64,000 nucleotides of DNA from Heliocidaris tuberculata (GCA_025618425.1 CM046838.1:18164129-18228128); one strand, 5' to 3'. Positions 37,115-49,562 are shown, counted from the stretch's first letter. The notes: a model not told the origin generated them from the letters alone. A program made the numbers and translations.

Positions 37115-37490
37115 ATATTATATAGGTCATCAGATTTTATAATAGGATTGTTGTAAAAGATATATATTGGCTCATTATTCTTTACTGAAGTATTTCAGGA
37201 AATCACAATGGAGATATTTAAGTATAAGAGTCCATGATAGTACATTAGCGGATTGTTGGTAAGCCGACGTGTCAGTACAGTCTGCATAAGCAATGTTATT
37301 GTTTCATCTTTCATGTATAGCGCCATCTATTGGCGTTCTGAACTATTGTTTTCTGCAAGACGTAATTGCCAGAGATGGCATAATCAAACCTTTACTGGCA
37401 TAATTTTATCCTTTGAGCACTTAGCATTATTCTTAACATAATTTGACACGATCTGGCATAATTATAGCATATGATTCTAGTGAAAAACTC

Positions 37491-37605
37491 AAGACCCTTT
37501 TTTTTTTTTTGGCGGGGGGGGGGGGGGGGGGGGGGGGCGGGTTGCTTGTTCTGGGATGTGGTTTTTTGTTTGTTTGTTTGTTTGTTTGTTTGTTGCTTTT
37601 TTTTT
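37491..37605. repeat. T run, 24-base G run and (TTTG)n
   Basis: T13 is followed by GGC and a 24-base G run (37514-37537), then GTTTGTTTG repeats (37565-37592). It may be the core of a further decayed hAT-like MITE, since the other hAT-like elements here carry G runs, but CAGTGG ends were not found. Confidence 0.85.
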
Positions 37606-37783
37606 TGGTTTGCTTTTTGCTTGTCAAAGAATTTAGAGTAAAAAGACACCCAAACTCTGATGACTCTATTCCATGAGTCCTCCATAATTTGGCACAATGT
37701 AGTAGTATAATTTTTCATTGGTCCCTAGCACAATTCACGGCTGCAAAATGCTGGCATTTCACCCCAGGGGTACTCCAACACAT

Positions 37784-37940
37784 ACTCCGGGCTTGATTTT
37801 GTCAAAGATAAAGCGTTAGGGTTGAAATTGGGTTTTAAGTTAGTTTTAAGATTATGGTTAGGTATAGTGTTTGGTCAGGGGATGAAGTTTATAATTCGGT
37901 TAATGTGCAAAATTCACGCAGAGCAATTATCGCTGGAGCA
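37784..37940. mobile_element. Dispersed element with TGCTCCGG-like ends, copy 2
   Basis: It shares with the 63.3-kb copy the blocks TTTTGTCAAAGAT, GTTAGGGTTG, ATAGTGTTTGGTC, GGTTA.TGTGCA and GGAGCATGTG.CGTACAACC, in the same order. It is shorter by about 80 bp because it lacks an inserted hairpin present at 63455-63515. No coding capacity. Confidence 0.7.
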
Positions 37941-37965
37941 TGTGCCGTACAACCGTAGTACTGTT

Positions 37966-38024
37966 TAGAGCCAGAAGGGCGTTAACTCTGTGTTAAATCA
38001 TATGAGTAAACGCCTTTCTGGCTA
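37966..38024. repeat. Small hairpin repeat GAGCCAGAAGGGC, copy 1
   Basis: Left arm TAGAGCCAGAAGGGCGTTAA, with CTC following, pairs with right arm GAGTAAACGCCTTTCTGGCT. Total length is about 59 bp with 22-23-bp arms. Related hairpins occur at 52284-52348 and 63455-63515. It lies 26 bp beyond the end of the TGCTCCGG-type element. Confidence 0.8.
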
Positions 38025-38605
38025 CAAAGAGACGATATTATAATTCACTCCATTTAATCTGATTCTGATTTACCAATATTTTATTCATAACAATTGAAAA
38101 ATTGTTTCATGAAATCGAACTTTAATGTCAGTGTTTTCTTTAAAGATTGTGCGTGGTATAACAAATGTAACAATGGCGAGTAAATAAAAAATGTATGCTG
38201 CTCATCTTTTGAAATTAGACTGGATACTTTGAAACTGACAAGGTGAAGATTTTACAGGATTAAAAAAAAAGGGGGTAACTTTTTGTACGATGGCAAAAGG
38301 TTGCCTATTCTTATTGGAAAAGACCCTATTTTAGAAGAAAGAAAATCAGCTATGCAGCATTTTGAAAATGCTGTTCCCTTGTTATTCATTAACTCCAATT
38401 AAGAAACCTTGTAAAATTATTTTGTAGGATGTGACACATGGGATGTGAACTTTGATTTTACAGTTATGTATTTTATAGATAATTTTCATTTCATGTGAAT
38501 CACATTCATTTAGCTAGTTATCGTCATTTTTACATTGAAATTCATCTAGATATATATCGTTGCATTCATTTATCATGATTTTTTTGTTATCCCACTGTGT
38601 AATTT

Positions 38606-38850
38606 TGTTGTTGTTGTTGTTGTTGTTGATCTTCTTCTTCTTCTTCTTCTTCTTCTTCTTCGTTTTCTTCTTCTTCTACATCTTGTATTGATTAACATTG
38701 TTGTAATTTTTTATTTCATTGTTATCCTAACTATCATTGTTTGAAATATTATTATACATATAACAACAATAATGATAATAATAATGATAATTATTATTAT
38801 TATTATTATCGTCATCATCATCATCATCATCATTATCATTATTATTATTA
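38606..38850. repeat. Compound (TTG)n, (TTC)n, (AAT/ATC)n microsatellites
   Basis: TTG units (38606-38628) run into TTC units (38633-38677), and after 80 bp of AT-rich sequence AAT, ATT and ATC units follow (38765-38850). Confidence 0.92.
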
Positions 38851-39231
38851 TATTGTTATTATCTTGCCACTATTATTGTCAGTATTGACTGTCAACGTCA
38901 TCAATATAATTTGGCCCAGTAATATTATATTATTATTTACATACAGAGATTCAGGCGTTTGCACTCTGTAATATAGCCCACCCATAACTTACAAGTACCT
39001 CGATAATATCACATTAATGATATCCTTCTCGTTATTATCATGAGTTTTCTCATGATTTCAATTTGTCATCACAAAAGGACAAATAACTCAACCTCACTGG
39101 GCAGCGCAGTGTTTGGTGTCTTCAGTTTCGAGTGCTGAGTTGTAGTTACCACACTTCATATAGCTGTATTATTATGTTACATATCAGGATCACACATGGC
39201 GTTCCATAATATACTTTTACCGTCGATGTAG

Positions 39232-39288
39232 GAGAGAGACAAGCACAGACATTCGGACTTCCAGAAAATCATCGAAATTTTACAAAAT
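39232..39288 (+). CDS. Candidate 57-bp exon, unknown gene
   Basis: The segment is bordered by GATGTAG on the left and by GTGAGTACT, a strong 5' splice site, on the right. It is exactly 19 codons. The frame that enters and leaves in phase 0 reads ERDKHRHSDFQKIIEILQN, a plausible helical peptide, but all three frames are open, so frame and coding status are unproven. The acceptor has only a weak pyrimidine tract. It sits at the left edge of the TACATGTA-rich domain and could be an early exon of the gene suggested further right. Confidence 0.25.
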
Positions 39289-39299
39289 GTGAGTACTGA

Positions 39300-42200
39300 A
39301 TATCATTCACTAATGTATGGTCATTGAAATGAATGTATGAGTGTCTTTGTGGTAGACATTTCAAACTCATTTATTGTGATCTCTTCTTGAAATGATCGGT
39401 AATGTAGCTGGTGGTCGGTGTTATAACCACGTAGCGGGCATTCACGAAACGTTCATGCCGAAACTCCCCGCTATGCAATGTCGACAAACAGTCGGTTACA
39501 GTCGGTTGCCCGCAGTACGTCTTCGTATTGTAATCATGTCGACATGCGAAGAATGTCCCTCCATGACTCAACAACAAGGCGTTATGACCGAATGACATTG
39601 ACAGTAGCTTCCTCTGATGCTTTTATCATTTATGCTGTATTTTAGCCCGTCTCATTTCTACTGAGTTAATGACTGTTGCGTGGTGTTATAAATCATGAAA
39701 TAGTTATCACCATTCACTCCGCAGAGAAATGTTTCGTTGTGACACACGCATTGGTGTCCTCTTCCCCCCACCATAGACTCTGTATGCAAGCGTTTGTGTG
39801 GCAGCGAATGAGTGGTTTCCTTAATCATACAGCCCTTAGCATGCTTAGCATTAAAAATTTTCATTTTCATGTTTTACAGGGAAATGGGTGAAATAGGTGA
39901 AATTTTTATTGGCTACTGTTTCATCTAACAGTAACACAACAATATTTGACAGCCTAGATCTTTGACAAAGCGTTTATGTAGGGTATAGACATTATATCAC
40001 TTTTTACACTTAACGTACATGTACATGTAGCACGAGTATATATATATTCATGTCTTAAGTGAGGATACAGAAAGACTACAGCCTAAAGCATAGCTTGATT
40101 TACTTGCAGCCCGAAATCAAATGAAAATGAAAGTTTGTTCTACATGTAACTGTGCAAGAGTATTTGATCCAAAGTGTGAAAATTGGAGGTACAAGCAAAA
40201 AACTGAATCGGTGTATTCTAGCTGGATCTTGCACACTCACACTTATGCGAGATTATTGGAGATTGGATCTTGCATGTTTATTTGTAATTATATATTATTA
40301 TATGCATGGGGACCTACAATGTACATGTACTACTAGATCAAGATGTACATTGGTCTACAAAACATTTGCATTGCAGTCCTTGATGATTTAAATAGGAGTA
40401 GATTATGCGGTTCTTGATATATTCTGTTAGCAAACTGCCAAAGATGATAAAAGTTGAAATGATGCACATGTAGAACTTCTTCATATACCCAGGTTCTGTT
40501 CATATCTCCAAGGTAGGTACATGTAGTACAGATTTACCAAATCAAGTAGCCATGAAAAAGTACATAAAAGTGCAGGAGCTGTGAGTGATTAAGCTCTTGA
40601 TAACCTGTAGGAGCAATCTTTGAACTATACCGTGATAAACAACACCTCAAAGTTCCCACTTCTAAAAGCATGGTAACTGTAATTGTCATAGCTCTGGAAA
40701 GCTCAAGAGCCTGATTGGTTAAGAGTAGACATTTTGTCCATCCGTGTCCGTGACACTGAATATTTTATGGATTATAACTTTAGTAAGTGACCATGGCAAT
40801 CTAAATTTTATAAAATTTCAACTCCTTCAATGATGCCCTTCGCAATGAAACATAAACTGGCTCTCTTCAATTAAAACTATTTTCTACAGGCCTTCAAACT
40901 TCCAAAGTTTGTCAAATGTCAGACCGTGACTAACTGATAAGAATCTCAAACAAGCTCTTTAAAACATGTAAAAATTGCTTCAAGGATATATCACAGTTTC
41001 TCTAGAAATCAAAACACATCAAGCCACGAATGAAAAAGTATTTTTTATTCATTATTTTTGTCTGTGTGCCTTCATTAGGAGTAATTCTGAATCTTTTTGG
41101 ACTGTCTACATGTACATGTATTATACACTGTAAACATATGTTTAATTTTATTCCATCTAATAAGCTTATTAACTGAAAATATGGATGGAGGTACATTTTA
41201 TCTTGAGCAGTTCACATTCTGACTTAGTGCAGGAAAAAAAAAATTGGAAGCTACATATATGGCTGTTTTTTCAGGTTTAATAGAAAAGGAGTTCAGTTTG
41301 ATCAAATATGCATGAATTATCAAACCAAGTGATGAATCTTTGTTTACACATTAATTTTTTTTTTAATGCAATTAAATGAAATGCCAAGGACAAAGTTTGT
41401 AAGTAGAAATATTGCTTATGATCTACATGTACCATGTACATTCATGTATAGAATTCTTGATGGTTTTTCCTTTGCAAATCCTTTTTTTAAGCATTTAAAA
41501 TATTTGAGGAAATTAAATGCCCAAGTTTAACCTAGCCGTGCAAATGTTGAAAGAAACCAAAAGGAACAAATCTTAACACATATTTAGAGAGTTACATGTA
41601 AGTCATAATGAAATTATCAGAGAAAGAGATCTATCAGTAGACAGTAATTGATCAAGATGTTTCATATTTGGTTTAGTTTTGGGTGGTTTGAAATTTTTTT
41701 AGAGAAAATTGTTTTGAGTTTTCTGAAATGCGACATCAATCCATGTTTCTTTGTAATATATGCTTTGAAGCAAAAAAAAAATAAAAAAATCCTGGTTTAA
41801 CGACATGTGAGTGTCATCTTAGACAGATAACGAAATAATTGCTTGCAAGATGAGTGAATATGACAGTGTATTTCTTGAGCTTGTAATTTAAATGTATTTC
41901 ACCATCATATGAGTAACTTTATTTGCTACACCCCCAGCTGTGATAATGTTTCCTTAAAAACAACAGCAACCAAACCTAATCTTGATCTATTCTAGTTAAT
42001 CTGGAAATTTGCTGTACTGTGTAGATTTTCTGATTTTCACAATAAAAAATCAGGTACATGTATGCATAATTCTGTATGCTAAATGTTTGTTTACGTTAGT
42101 TGATTTCTTCTTGGAATGTCAAACAGAATATTACATGTATGAAAGATTCTCAACATCCCTTAATGGTGGAAGAAATTTTGCATCATGTGTTTCAAATTTT

Positions 42201-43720
42201 TAGCGATAGCATTCCATAGTTGGTGAAATTACAATGGAGGGTGTGTATTTTGTTCAGGTACGTCACACAATTCTAGCTATGTAAATATATCTATTATAAA
42301 TGCTTTCTAAGGCTTGAAATCTGTGGGTGGATATATACTGTTGTACATGTACGCTATCCTTTGATATTGATACACGTATGTTGCACAAAGGAACAGAATT
42401 TAGTTAAAAAATAGGAACCTGTTTATCATTACCTGTTAGGTGGGACAGAATAAAAATTACAATCTGCAGAACCGCCCAACATTTTTGTCACTGCATTATT
42501 GACGAAATAGCCTTGACATTTGATGAAAATTAATTTCCATCTAGAATCAAATAAAATTTACCACATTGAATAATCCAAGATGGCAAATATATACCTGCCT
42601 AACAATGTTGGGAGAAATTTTGTAAGAGTTGAGGAGTTTAGTGATGATTAAAGAAAGATATATGAATGTATAAAAAAATTGAGTTTATGTCTTATGAATA
42701 GACTTTATATGTAGTCATGATTCAAAGTGAGCCAACATGTGGTCTCTTCTAACTGCATTCTTTAACATTGTTAATGTTAGTTGTGTTTTTCACTGGAAGT
42801 TTTTTCAATCATGCCTGTGGTTCTTTTCTTTAATATTTTGTTGGTTCAAAAAACTTATCTGCTGTTAAAAATTTAGAATTGCTTTAAGCCAGCCACTTTT
42901 GAAATGCAATTCTGTTTATACAATAAATTATGATTAGTTTGTTGAAACAACAGCATCATTGTCTAAACTGTTTGCAATTTAATTCATATAAGCATCTCTA
43001 GGGGATAATCATTATGATTTTGTACCTATCCATAAAAACTGGGACAAATCCACCATTTATTTCAATTCACATGATACGCTACTTGATGTATTATGCATGA
43101 GACCCTATGTAGTCCCAAGAATCACAATGGATTTCCAATTTCAGAGAATAATACGTTTTGGTTGACCAGTCAAGACTGATGTGATGTATCTATTGTTTGC
43201 CATTTGAAAGGACAGGAAAACCACCATACAATTGGGGCTTTTCAGAGTTTTTCGCATGTCAAGGCTGCTACAGTGGTAGGCTGCAGGGAATGATATTTTT
43301 AAGTTGTGAATATATTTTGTGAATAAATTCCTTTTAAAAATTTGCCAATTAAGATATTGGAGTTCTGTGGGGGGGGGGGGGGGGGGGTTCTGGTGTGTAG
43401 GAACTCAGGCAATTACCTATTTAATGGTGCACATTGTATTCAATTTTGATAGATGTATAGCTCAACTAAAATTTCCTTCACGCATCGAGGAATGGAATAG
43501 TCACTAGAATGGAGCTGCTGATAAGAGGATGCACACCGGAATGTTTCTCATGCTCTTGGAGATGTTGACACTCAGTTTGTTGGGAAGAACAATAGCATAC
43601 AGTATGCAATGTACATGTAGGCCTACATGTACATATCTTTCAATTCAAAGCTAATCTGGCGTTCATCTATAATTTGAAATTGCATTTTGAGAGAAAATAA
43701 TGCAAAGTTATCATGCTTTG
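39300..43720. other. Non-coding TACATGTA-rich stretch, possibly intronic
   Basis: No gene recognised. The sequence is fairly uniform and AT-rich, with few simple repeats and many TACATGTA words (for example 40020, 40320, 41110, 41435, 42057, 43612). Small frames near 39392-39595 and 39676-39891 are open on both strands and are not supported. A G run occurs at 43369-43388. Confidence 0.5.
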
Positions 43721-43728
43721 TGTATCAG

Positions 43729-43867
43729 GCAGCAGTTGGGCTCTTTGAACAAGCAAATTATAAACAACATAAGGAGAACTTGCTTGAAATTAGATTCACT
43801 GCAAAGTACAACTCACATCTGTACATTTTTCAAGTGCTGTTTTTGGCCAGGGCTTCAATGCATCCAG
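43729..43867 (+). CDS. Candidate exon, unknown gene
   Basis: CTTTGTGTATCAG precedes the segment and GTACAT follows CATCCAG at its end. The frame is open for 46 codons plus one base and includes LFEQANYKQHKENLLEIRF and YIFQVLFLARASMHP, of ordinary protein-like composition. The donor GTACAT is weak and an overlapping second frame is also open. No family recognised. Confidence 0.2.
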
Positions 43868-44178
43868 GTACATGTTGGTCGATTTCCATATATATCTTTC
43901 TTTGATCATCGTTTGACAGACAGGCATTTATTTGTATTCATTGCAGGGTGCATTTGATTCTGTGAGGACTCATTCTACCTCATCCCCAGAACCCAAGATT
44001 ATCCTTGAACTTTTCTGTGAAACAAAGGGCAGTGATTGTTGCGATAAAGAATGTTTGAAGTGAACAGTGAACATCATTTAACATGCCATCAGATGCATGG
44101 TTCACGCGACAACTCATATTTGTAGAGTAATCAGTGAATAGCAAGAAGCCCTGAAACTTCTATCTTCTTGAACTGCAG

Positions 44179-44216
44179 CTGACTAAGATCACAGGAGATT
44201 TAAAGGATTCACAGAG
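44179..44216 (+). CDS. Candidate 38-bp exon, unknown gene
   Basis: Pyrimidine-containing CTTGAACTGCAG precedes it and CAGAG followed by GTAATG ends it. Only one frame is open (LTKITGDLKDSQ), the other two start with stops. It is too short to be confident. Confidence 0.15.
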
Positions 44217-44412
44217 GTAATGGGCCTTGTAATTCTCAACAAGAAAAACTCAAGTTTTTTGCTTGGCTGGGTTTGATGATCAAAAAGTTATCTGCTTCGT
44301 TAGAATTTATCAGAGAATCGTAGAATTGATCTTTTTCAGGAAACCTCTTATGTGAGCTACATGTACTTCTCCTTTGTATGGGTGCTTAAAGTATACAAAG
44401 TCTTATAATTAA

Positions 44413-44990
44413 AGGAGAATGAAACCCTGGGGGGGAAATCAATTTTAATTGAAAGAGAAGATAGAGAGAAGCAATTTTAAAAAAAGTTTCATCAAAGTTG
44501 GTTTAAAATTAAAAAGTTATGAAAGTTTGAAAAGTCTCAATTTACTTTTTATGGCAATCCTCAAATTGACAGTGTTGCTTCAAAGTGACAGGTTTAGTAA
44601 TACAACTCTCCATATGTTTTGTACACAAAATTTCATATTTTCTCCATTATCTCTAAAGATGCTGCTTGTCTTTTTGTGAACTCAACATATGTTTTGTCAA
44701 TACATTTTCCCATGATATATCTTGAGCTAAGGAGACAAGCTGCACCTTGAGAGATAATGGGGAAAATATGAAATTTTGTGTACAAAACATATGGAGAGTT
44801 GTACTACTAAACCTGTCACTTTGAAGCAACATTGCCAATTTGAGGATCGTCTTAGAAAGTAAATTGAGACTTTTCAAACTTTCATAACTTTCTCATTTTG
44901 TAACCAACTTTGATGAAACTTTTTTTAAATTGCTTCTCTCCATCCTCTCTTTTCATTAAAATTGATTTTTCCCCAAGGTTTCATTCTCCT
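44413..44990. mobile_element. TTAA-flanked fold-back element, family C
   Basis: This 578-bp element has very long inverted arms: AGGAGAATGAAACC at the left is mirrored by GGTTTCATTCTCCT at the right, and similarity continues to the centre through blocks such as TCATCAAAGTTGG, AGTCTCAATTTAC, TTGCTTCAAAGTGACAGGTT and CATATGTTTTGTACACAAAA. TTAA lies at both borders (44409-44412, 44991-44994). No transposase. The 74-76-codon frames on either strand mirror one another and are by-products of the palindrome. Confidence 0.92.
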
Positions 44991-45100
44991 TTAAGAATCA
45001 AAGAATTTTAAAAGCATGTAAGATACATGTAGCTGTGCTTGGAACTAGTGTACGAATAGTCTTTCAAATGAATATTCCTGGAAATAAAACAGTCACTTAA

Positions 45101-45399
45101 AGTGACAGTAAACTGAAGCTCCTAAATAGCGCCATCTTTTAACTGGATTTGAAAAGTGTCTGTGCCTCTCATTTTCCCATCATGCCCCATTCTAGTTGTA
45201 GAAGCTTAGAATGTACCTGAAGGCAATTTTCCACATTGCAAGTCAAAAATAATAGTTGTGAAATATAAAATGTGCCCATCGTCCAAACATGTTGTTTGTC
45301 AAAATTCAAAATTCAATGCAATTAATTTTCAAATTATAATCTTAATTTAGCAATCACTGCAAGATAGCGCTGTTCAAGTTCTACCAGTTTAATGCCACT
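45101..45399. mobile_element. TTAA-flanked element, family E, 299 bp
   Basis: AGTGACAGTAAACTG at the left and AGTGGCATTAAACTGG in the reverse complement of the right end are followed by AATAGCGCCATCTT and ACAGCGCTATCTT respectively, giving imperfect inverted ends of about 50 bp. TTAA borders are 45097-45100 and 45400-45403. Its first bases are AGTG where the other TTAA elements have AGG, so it is a distinct family. It lies 106 bp beyond element C. Confidence 0.82.
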
Positions 45400-46831
45400 T
45401 TAAAGCCTTAGAATATATATAAAGACAGAGTGAACATCATTTCCAATTAACTGACAAAGTCATTATGCTTTTTTACTAATATGATTTTGAGAGTGATACA
45501 TGAATGATACATTTATTCATTTTGTACAGAGTAGATACTAACAGGGGTGCAGAACACCTCCACCCCACCCCAATATGGTTACCAAACCTGGGTTAAGAGA
45601 GCAAAGTTTAGTTGAAATGCCCTTCCTGATGGAATAGATACCAAGTTTGCACCAAGTATCAACTTCTGCTTCAAGTAATAGCAACAAAATGGTAAACCAT
45701 ACACTGCACAAAACATGCAGTCTTACTCGAATCAGACTAAATGTGTCATTGAATCAGAAGAAAACATCACCATATAGAACATACATGTAGCAACGTCATG
45801 CACTGGAATGCAAGGGCAATAGCTTGGTGAAGGTACAGTAGCTTTTGACCTTAAACCATAACACCCTGGAAGTTCATAGGTCTTCAGAAGCCCCAGGGAT
45901 ATCTTGAATATGATGATTAGGTCTATTCTCAGCTGGGATATATCCACATCACTGAGTGCACTGAGCTAGCTTATTATGATTGATATTTTTTTTTGACCCA
46001 CGCTTAATTTTGCCCCCCTCCTTGACGAAGTAATTAAGTTCGTGATCTTGGTATTGGCGTGACTGAGGTCTCGGCTAGGATTATTGGACGGTGGCGTATA
46101 TTTTGGTTGGAGCCCTGTTGGTGGAGATCTCTACATTTTTTGGGTCAACAGAACTGACATGTGGCACCCACATTGAAAGTTATTTGTTTGCCTCTAAGCC
46201 TCCCAATCCCTTTAGTATTGGAAATAATTGTGTTGGTGTGAAAATTCCATGGCTGATGTCTGATGATTCAGTGCTCATAAGAGCCTCCATATTCATTGCA
46301 GCATAGGTACAGTACAAAGCTATTATGAAATAGACCTCTAAATAGAGGTTTAATAATAACTAGAGACTGGAAAATTTGTTGAAAATCGTTTACATGCAGC
46401 GTATAAATTTTAGAAAACGGTTTTGCTTTAATATAAAAGTCAATGGTATGGGATTAAAATTGTGTTTAGGGAAGAGATAAATTTGTAACCTAGCTGTCTT
46501 AAAGTACTTTCTAAAATGGACAAATATTAACAGTACATTCCAATACATAGATTTATCACAAAACTTGGCTTAGTTTCATGTACATGTACATGTAAGCCTA
46601 AGCTGCTGAGATTTGATGCTCTATTGGTCAAGTGTAAGCAGTCCATCCAGAGGGAAGTCCTTATCTTACCCAAATTGCTTCCTTGTAATACCCTTTCTTT
46701 TGAAAAGACTTTCATTGAATCAAAGTGAATGAGTAATCGATACTACACACATAGGAAGTTCTATTATTATAGTAAACATTACTGTAATGTTTAAAAAGAT
46801 TGTCTGTTCCTATAAGCCTTTCTTGTCTTAA

Positions 46832-47320
46832 AGGGGGTACCCAATGCTGAAACAGTGTTAGTTCATTTAAAAGATCATGATTTTATTAGCAGAAAATCAT
46901 CTGCCTTAAGTTTTTTTAAAATTCGTGTTGCCAGAAAAATCCCCGAAATATGGTAAGACTTCAGGATATTTTGGCCCCTCAGCTGTGTCCCAATTTCAGC
47001 TAGGTAACCACAATGACGTCAAAGTGGTTACCCAGGTTCGCGTATTGCAGATGTGTTGCGCGCTAGACTGTACAAAATGCATTACACCTTGCGCGCATTT
47101 TGCTATAATTGCGCGACAAGGTAACCACTTTGACGTCATTGTGGTTACCTAGCTGAAATTGGGACACAGCTGAGGGGCCAAAATATCCTGAAATCTTACC
47201 ATATTTCGGGGATTTTCTGGCAACACGAATTAAAAAAAAAATTTAAGGCAGATGATTTTCTTCTAATAAAATCATGATCTTTTAAATGAACTAACATTGT
47301 TTCAGCATTGGGTACCCCCT
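46832..47320. mobile_element. TTAA-flanked fold-back element, family D, 489 bp
   Basis: The arms are nearly perfect over about 215 bp: AGGGGGTACCCAATGCTGAA at the left equals the reverse complement of the right end, and the match continues through ATCATGATTTTATTAG, CCCCGAAATATGGTAAGA, CCCAATTTCAGCTAGGTAAC and GACGTCAAAGTGGTTACC. The loop is about 60 bp and GC-rich with several GCGC tetramers. TTAA borders are 46828-46831 and 47321-47324. High arm identity argues for a young or conversion-homogenised copy. Confidence 0.95.
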
Positions 47321-47899
47321 TTAAATACTGGTGTATGTCAGGAATGAAAAAAAAAAAACAACCTCAAGCCTAAACCCTTTTTTATCTTTTTCATAGTATC
47401 CCCTACATACATGTTTATTACATAGTATAGATTGCATGTTTAATTACCCAGTTGAAGTTCCTGAATCAGTGTAGACCAGAAATGAAACATACATGTAACT
47501 CCCTTAATGCTCATTCATGTATGACACAGTAAACCGATGCCTTTTTAAATAGAAAATGACATGATCATAATGTCCTTCACATTTTGGTATCTTATAAAAC
47601 GCAGATAAGTAAGTAAGTGTATGACGATGACCTCTTTTGGCTGCAGCTATTTTTTTCATTAACACATTAAAGAAGCCACAGCTTTCCTGCATCATGTATG
47701 AACAAGCTTTTACAGATGAATTGTACATGTACACATTTTTATTATGACGAAAAGATGCAAAAATGAGAGCATCGTAAAACTCGTCCACATGGGTACAAGC
47801 TTACGTTTGAACCGAGGCAATTTAAAAAAAAAACAGTGATATGTGAAAAAAAGAAGATCTGATTAATCTGTACCTCTCCCCATCTCCTTGTCCTTCCAG

Positions 47900-48038
47900 A
47901 GCAGAAGAGGAAAACCATCCTTTCAGGAGTGAAAGTAGTCGGCAACTTTTCACCAAGCTTTCAAGGACCTCCTTTTGTACCTTATCTCAATACTATTGCT
48001 ACTTGTCCCATTCTGCTTTACTTTTATGGCGGAATACA
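47900..48038 (+). CDS. Candidate exon W of an unrecognised gene
   Basis: A strong 3' splice site (CTCCTTGTCCTTCCAG) and a strong 5' splice site (GTGAGTAAA) bracket 139 bp. One frame (one base, then 46 codons, leaving in phase 0) includes AEEENHPFRSESSRQLFTKL and CYLSHSALLLWRNT. A second frame (KTILSGVKVVGNFSPSFQG) is also open and would leave in phase 2, so the frame is not settled. The phase-0 exit matches the phase-0 entry of the segment at 50434. No protein family recognised. Confidence 0.3.
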
Positions 48039-49562
48039 GTGAGTAAAAGAGTAGCATTTGTTGTTCATTCTCCTCTGGTCCTCAGGAATGCTACTGAAAT
48101 ACATGTAGCTTGAATATTAACACTCTTGAATTCAATTCAAACTATTTGTATTGGGGAATGGGGGTGGTATACATGTACATGTATGTGGCTGAAGAGTAAG
48201 TGCAATATAAAGGCCTAGATTTTGCTTTTATTGCAATATTTAAACAAAAATTAATATGCAGGGTTACACATTTTAAATCTCTCATTCTCTCTTGGACATT
48301 TTTGGTGAGCAATTTAAATGTAAAATATAGTAACAGTAACATTATCCCCATTCCTCCTATAGTATTGATGGCGCAAAAATAGTCCAAAAATAAAATGTCG
48401 AAAGTTCTGCAATTGACCCATGTTTACATTAAAATTGTGCAGTGTCGTTTTGATCTTCTTTTCTATGTTAATGAACATGCACATGTAGGCATACATACAC
48501 ATTTGGTCTCATTCTGTGGTCCTCTCCACTGTTGGAATATTCAATGTACCTTTAGTGAACTTCATAATGTGAAATTAATAGTCATGAAACTATTAGACAA
48601 GAACAACTTGACTTTGAACAAAATTTATTAGAAAATATATCAAAATGAAACTGAACTTCACAAGTGTTTGTAAAATACCAGTATACCAATCCCATAAGGG
48701 GGAAAGGAAAGGTCATAACACAAACAAAAAAGACCAAGAACCGTCAGGAATTTTTGATTTGTTTGTGTACATTGATATCAAGGGATTTCTGTACTTACTT
48801 ACTCACGGCATATTTTTAGTATGATGTCATGGAAACAATCAACCTGTTCTATGAACTTGTTTCCTTTACCCGCTGACGAGAAAGAGAAGAAATGAATCGG
48901 TAGAGCACAAATTCATGACATTAATGGAAGAAAAATTAATGCCTGTTGACTGGAATTTGCGTGTTATGGGTTGGTTCCCATTGCTGCATTTATTTTTCAA
49001 GTAAACTTAGCAGAGATCAACTGTACATGTATTTGTACTTTTTGCCCACTTTGATGTTATTTGATGGATATCTTCTCTCCAGAATTAATAACTTTTTTGA
49101 TGTTGTTTTTTAATCTGTGTCTTTTCAAGTTTAACATTAATAGACATGGTGCAAACTGTTATACATGTAGCTCCTCTGATACAAAAGCATTTTCAGCAAA
49201 ATAGGCTCAAGATCATATTGGTGAAAAAAAAAAATCATAACGTATATGGTAACTTTAATGAGATATATGTAGACCTATACTAAAAGTGGAATGAAAATCA
49301 TAAAGTGGTGGTAGAATTAACACAATTCTTATCAGGTTAACATGATCTTTGAACTGTAACTTCATACCAAACAAATCATAAAAACTTCAGTAGTTTTGCT
49401 TCTTATCGCTATCAAACTGACTTTTTAATGGCTTTTACATTTAAGCTCATATCCAAATAATTCATGACAAATCATAAATAAGTACATTACTGCTGGCTTC
49501 ACTTGTTGTGTGTACAGGCCTGGTAATGGAAACAGTCCTTTTCTGTAGAGTTCAACCTGGAG

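Noticed and set aside
40121..40336. Frame with CxxCxC cysteine pattern
   Set aside because: Only three nearby cysteines and one later; not a known zinc-finger spacing, and the rest of the frame is unstructured.
44449..44877. Similar 74-76-codon frames on opposite strands
   Set aside because: Mirror images caused by the long arms of fold-back element C.
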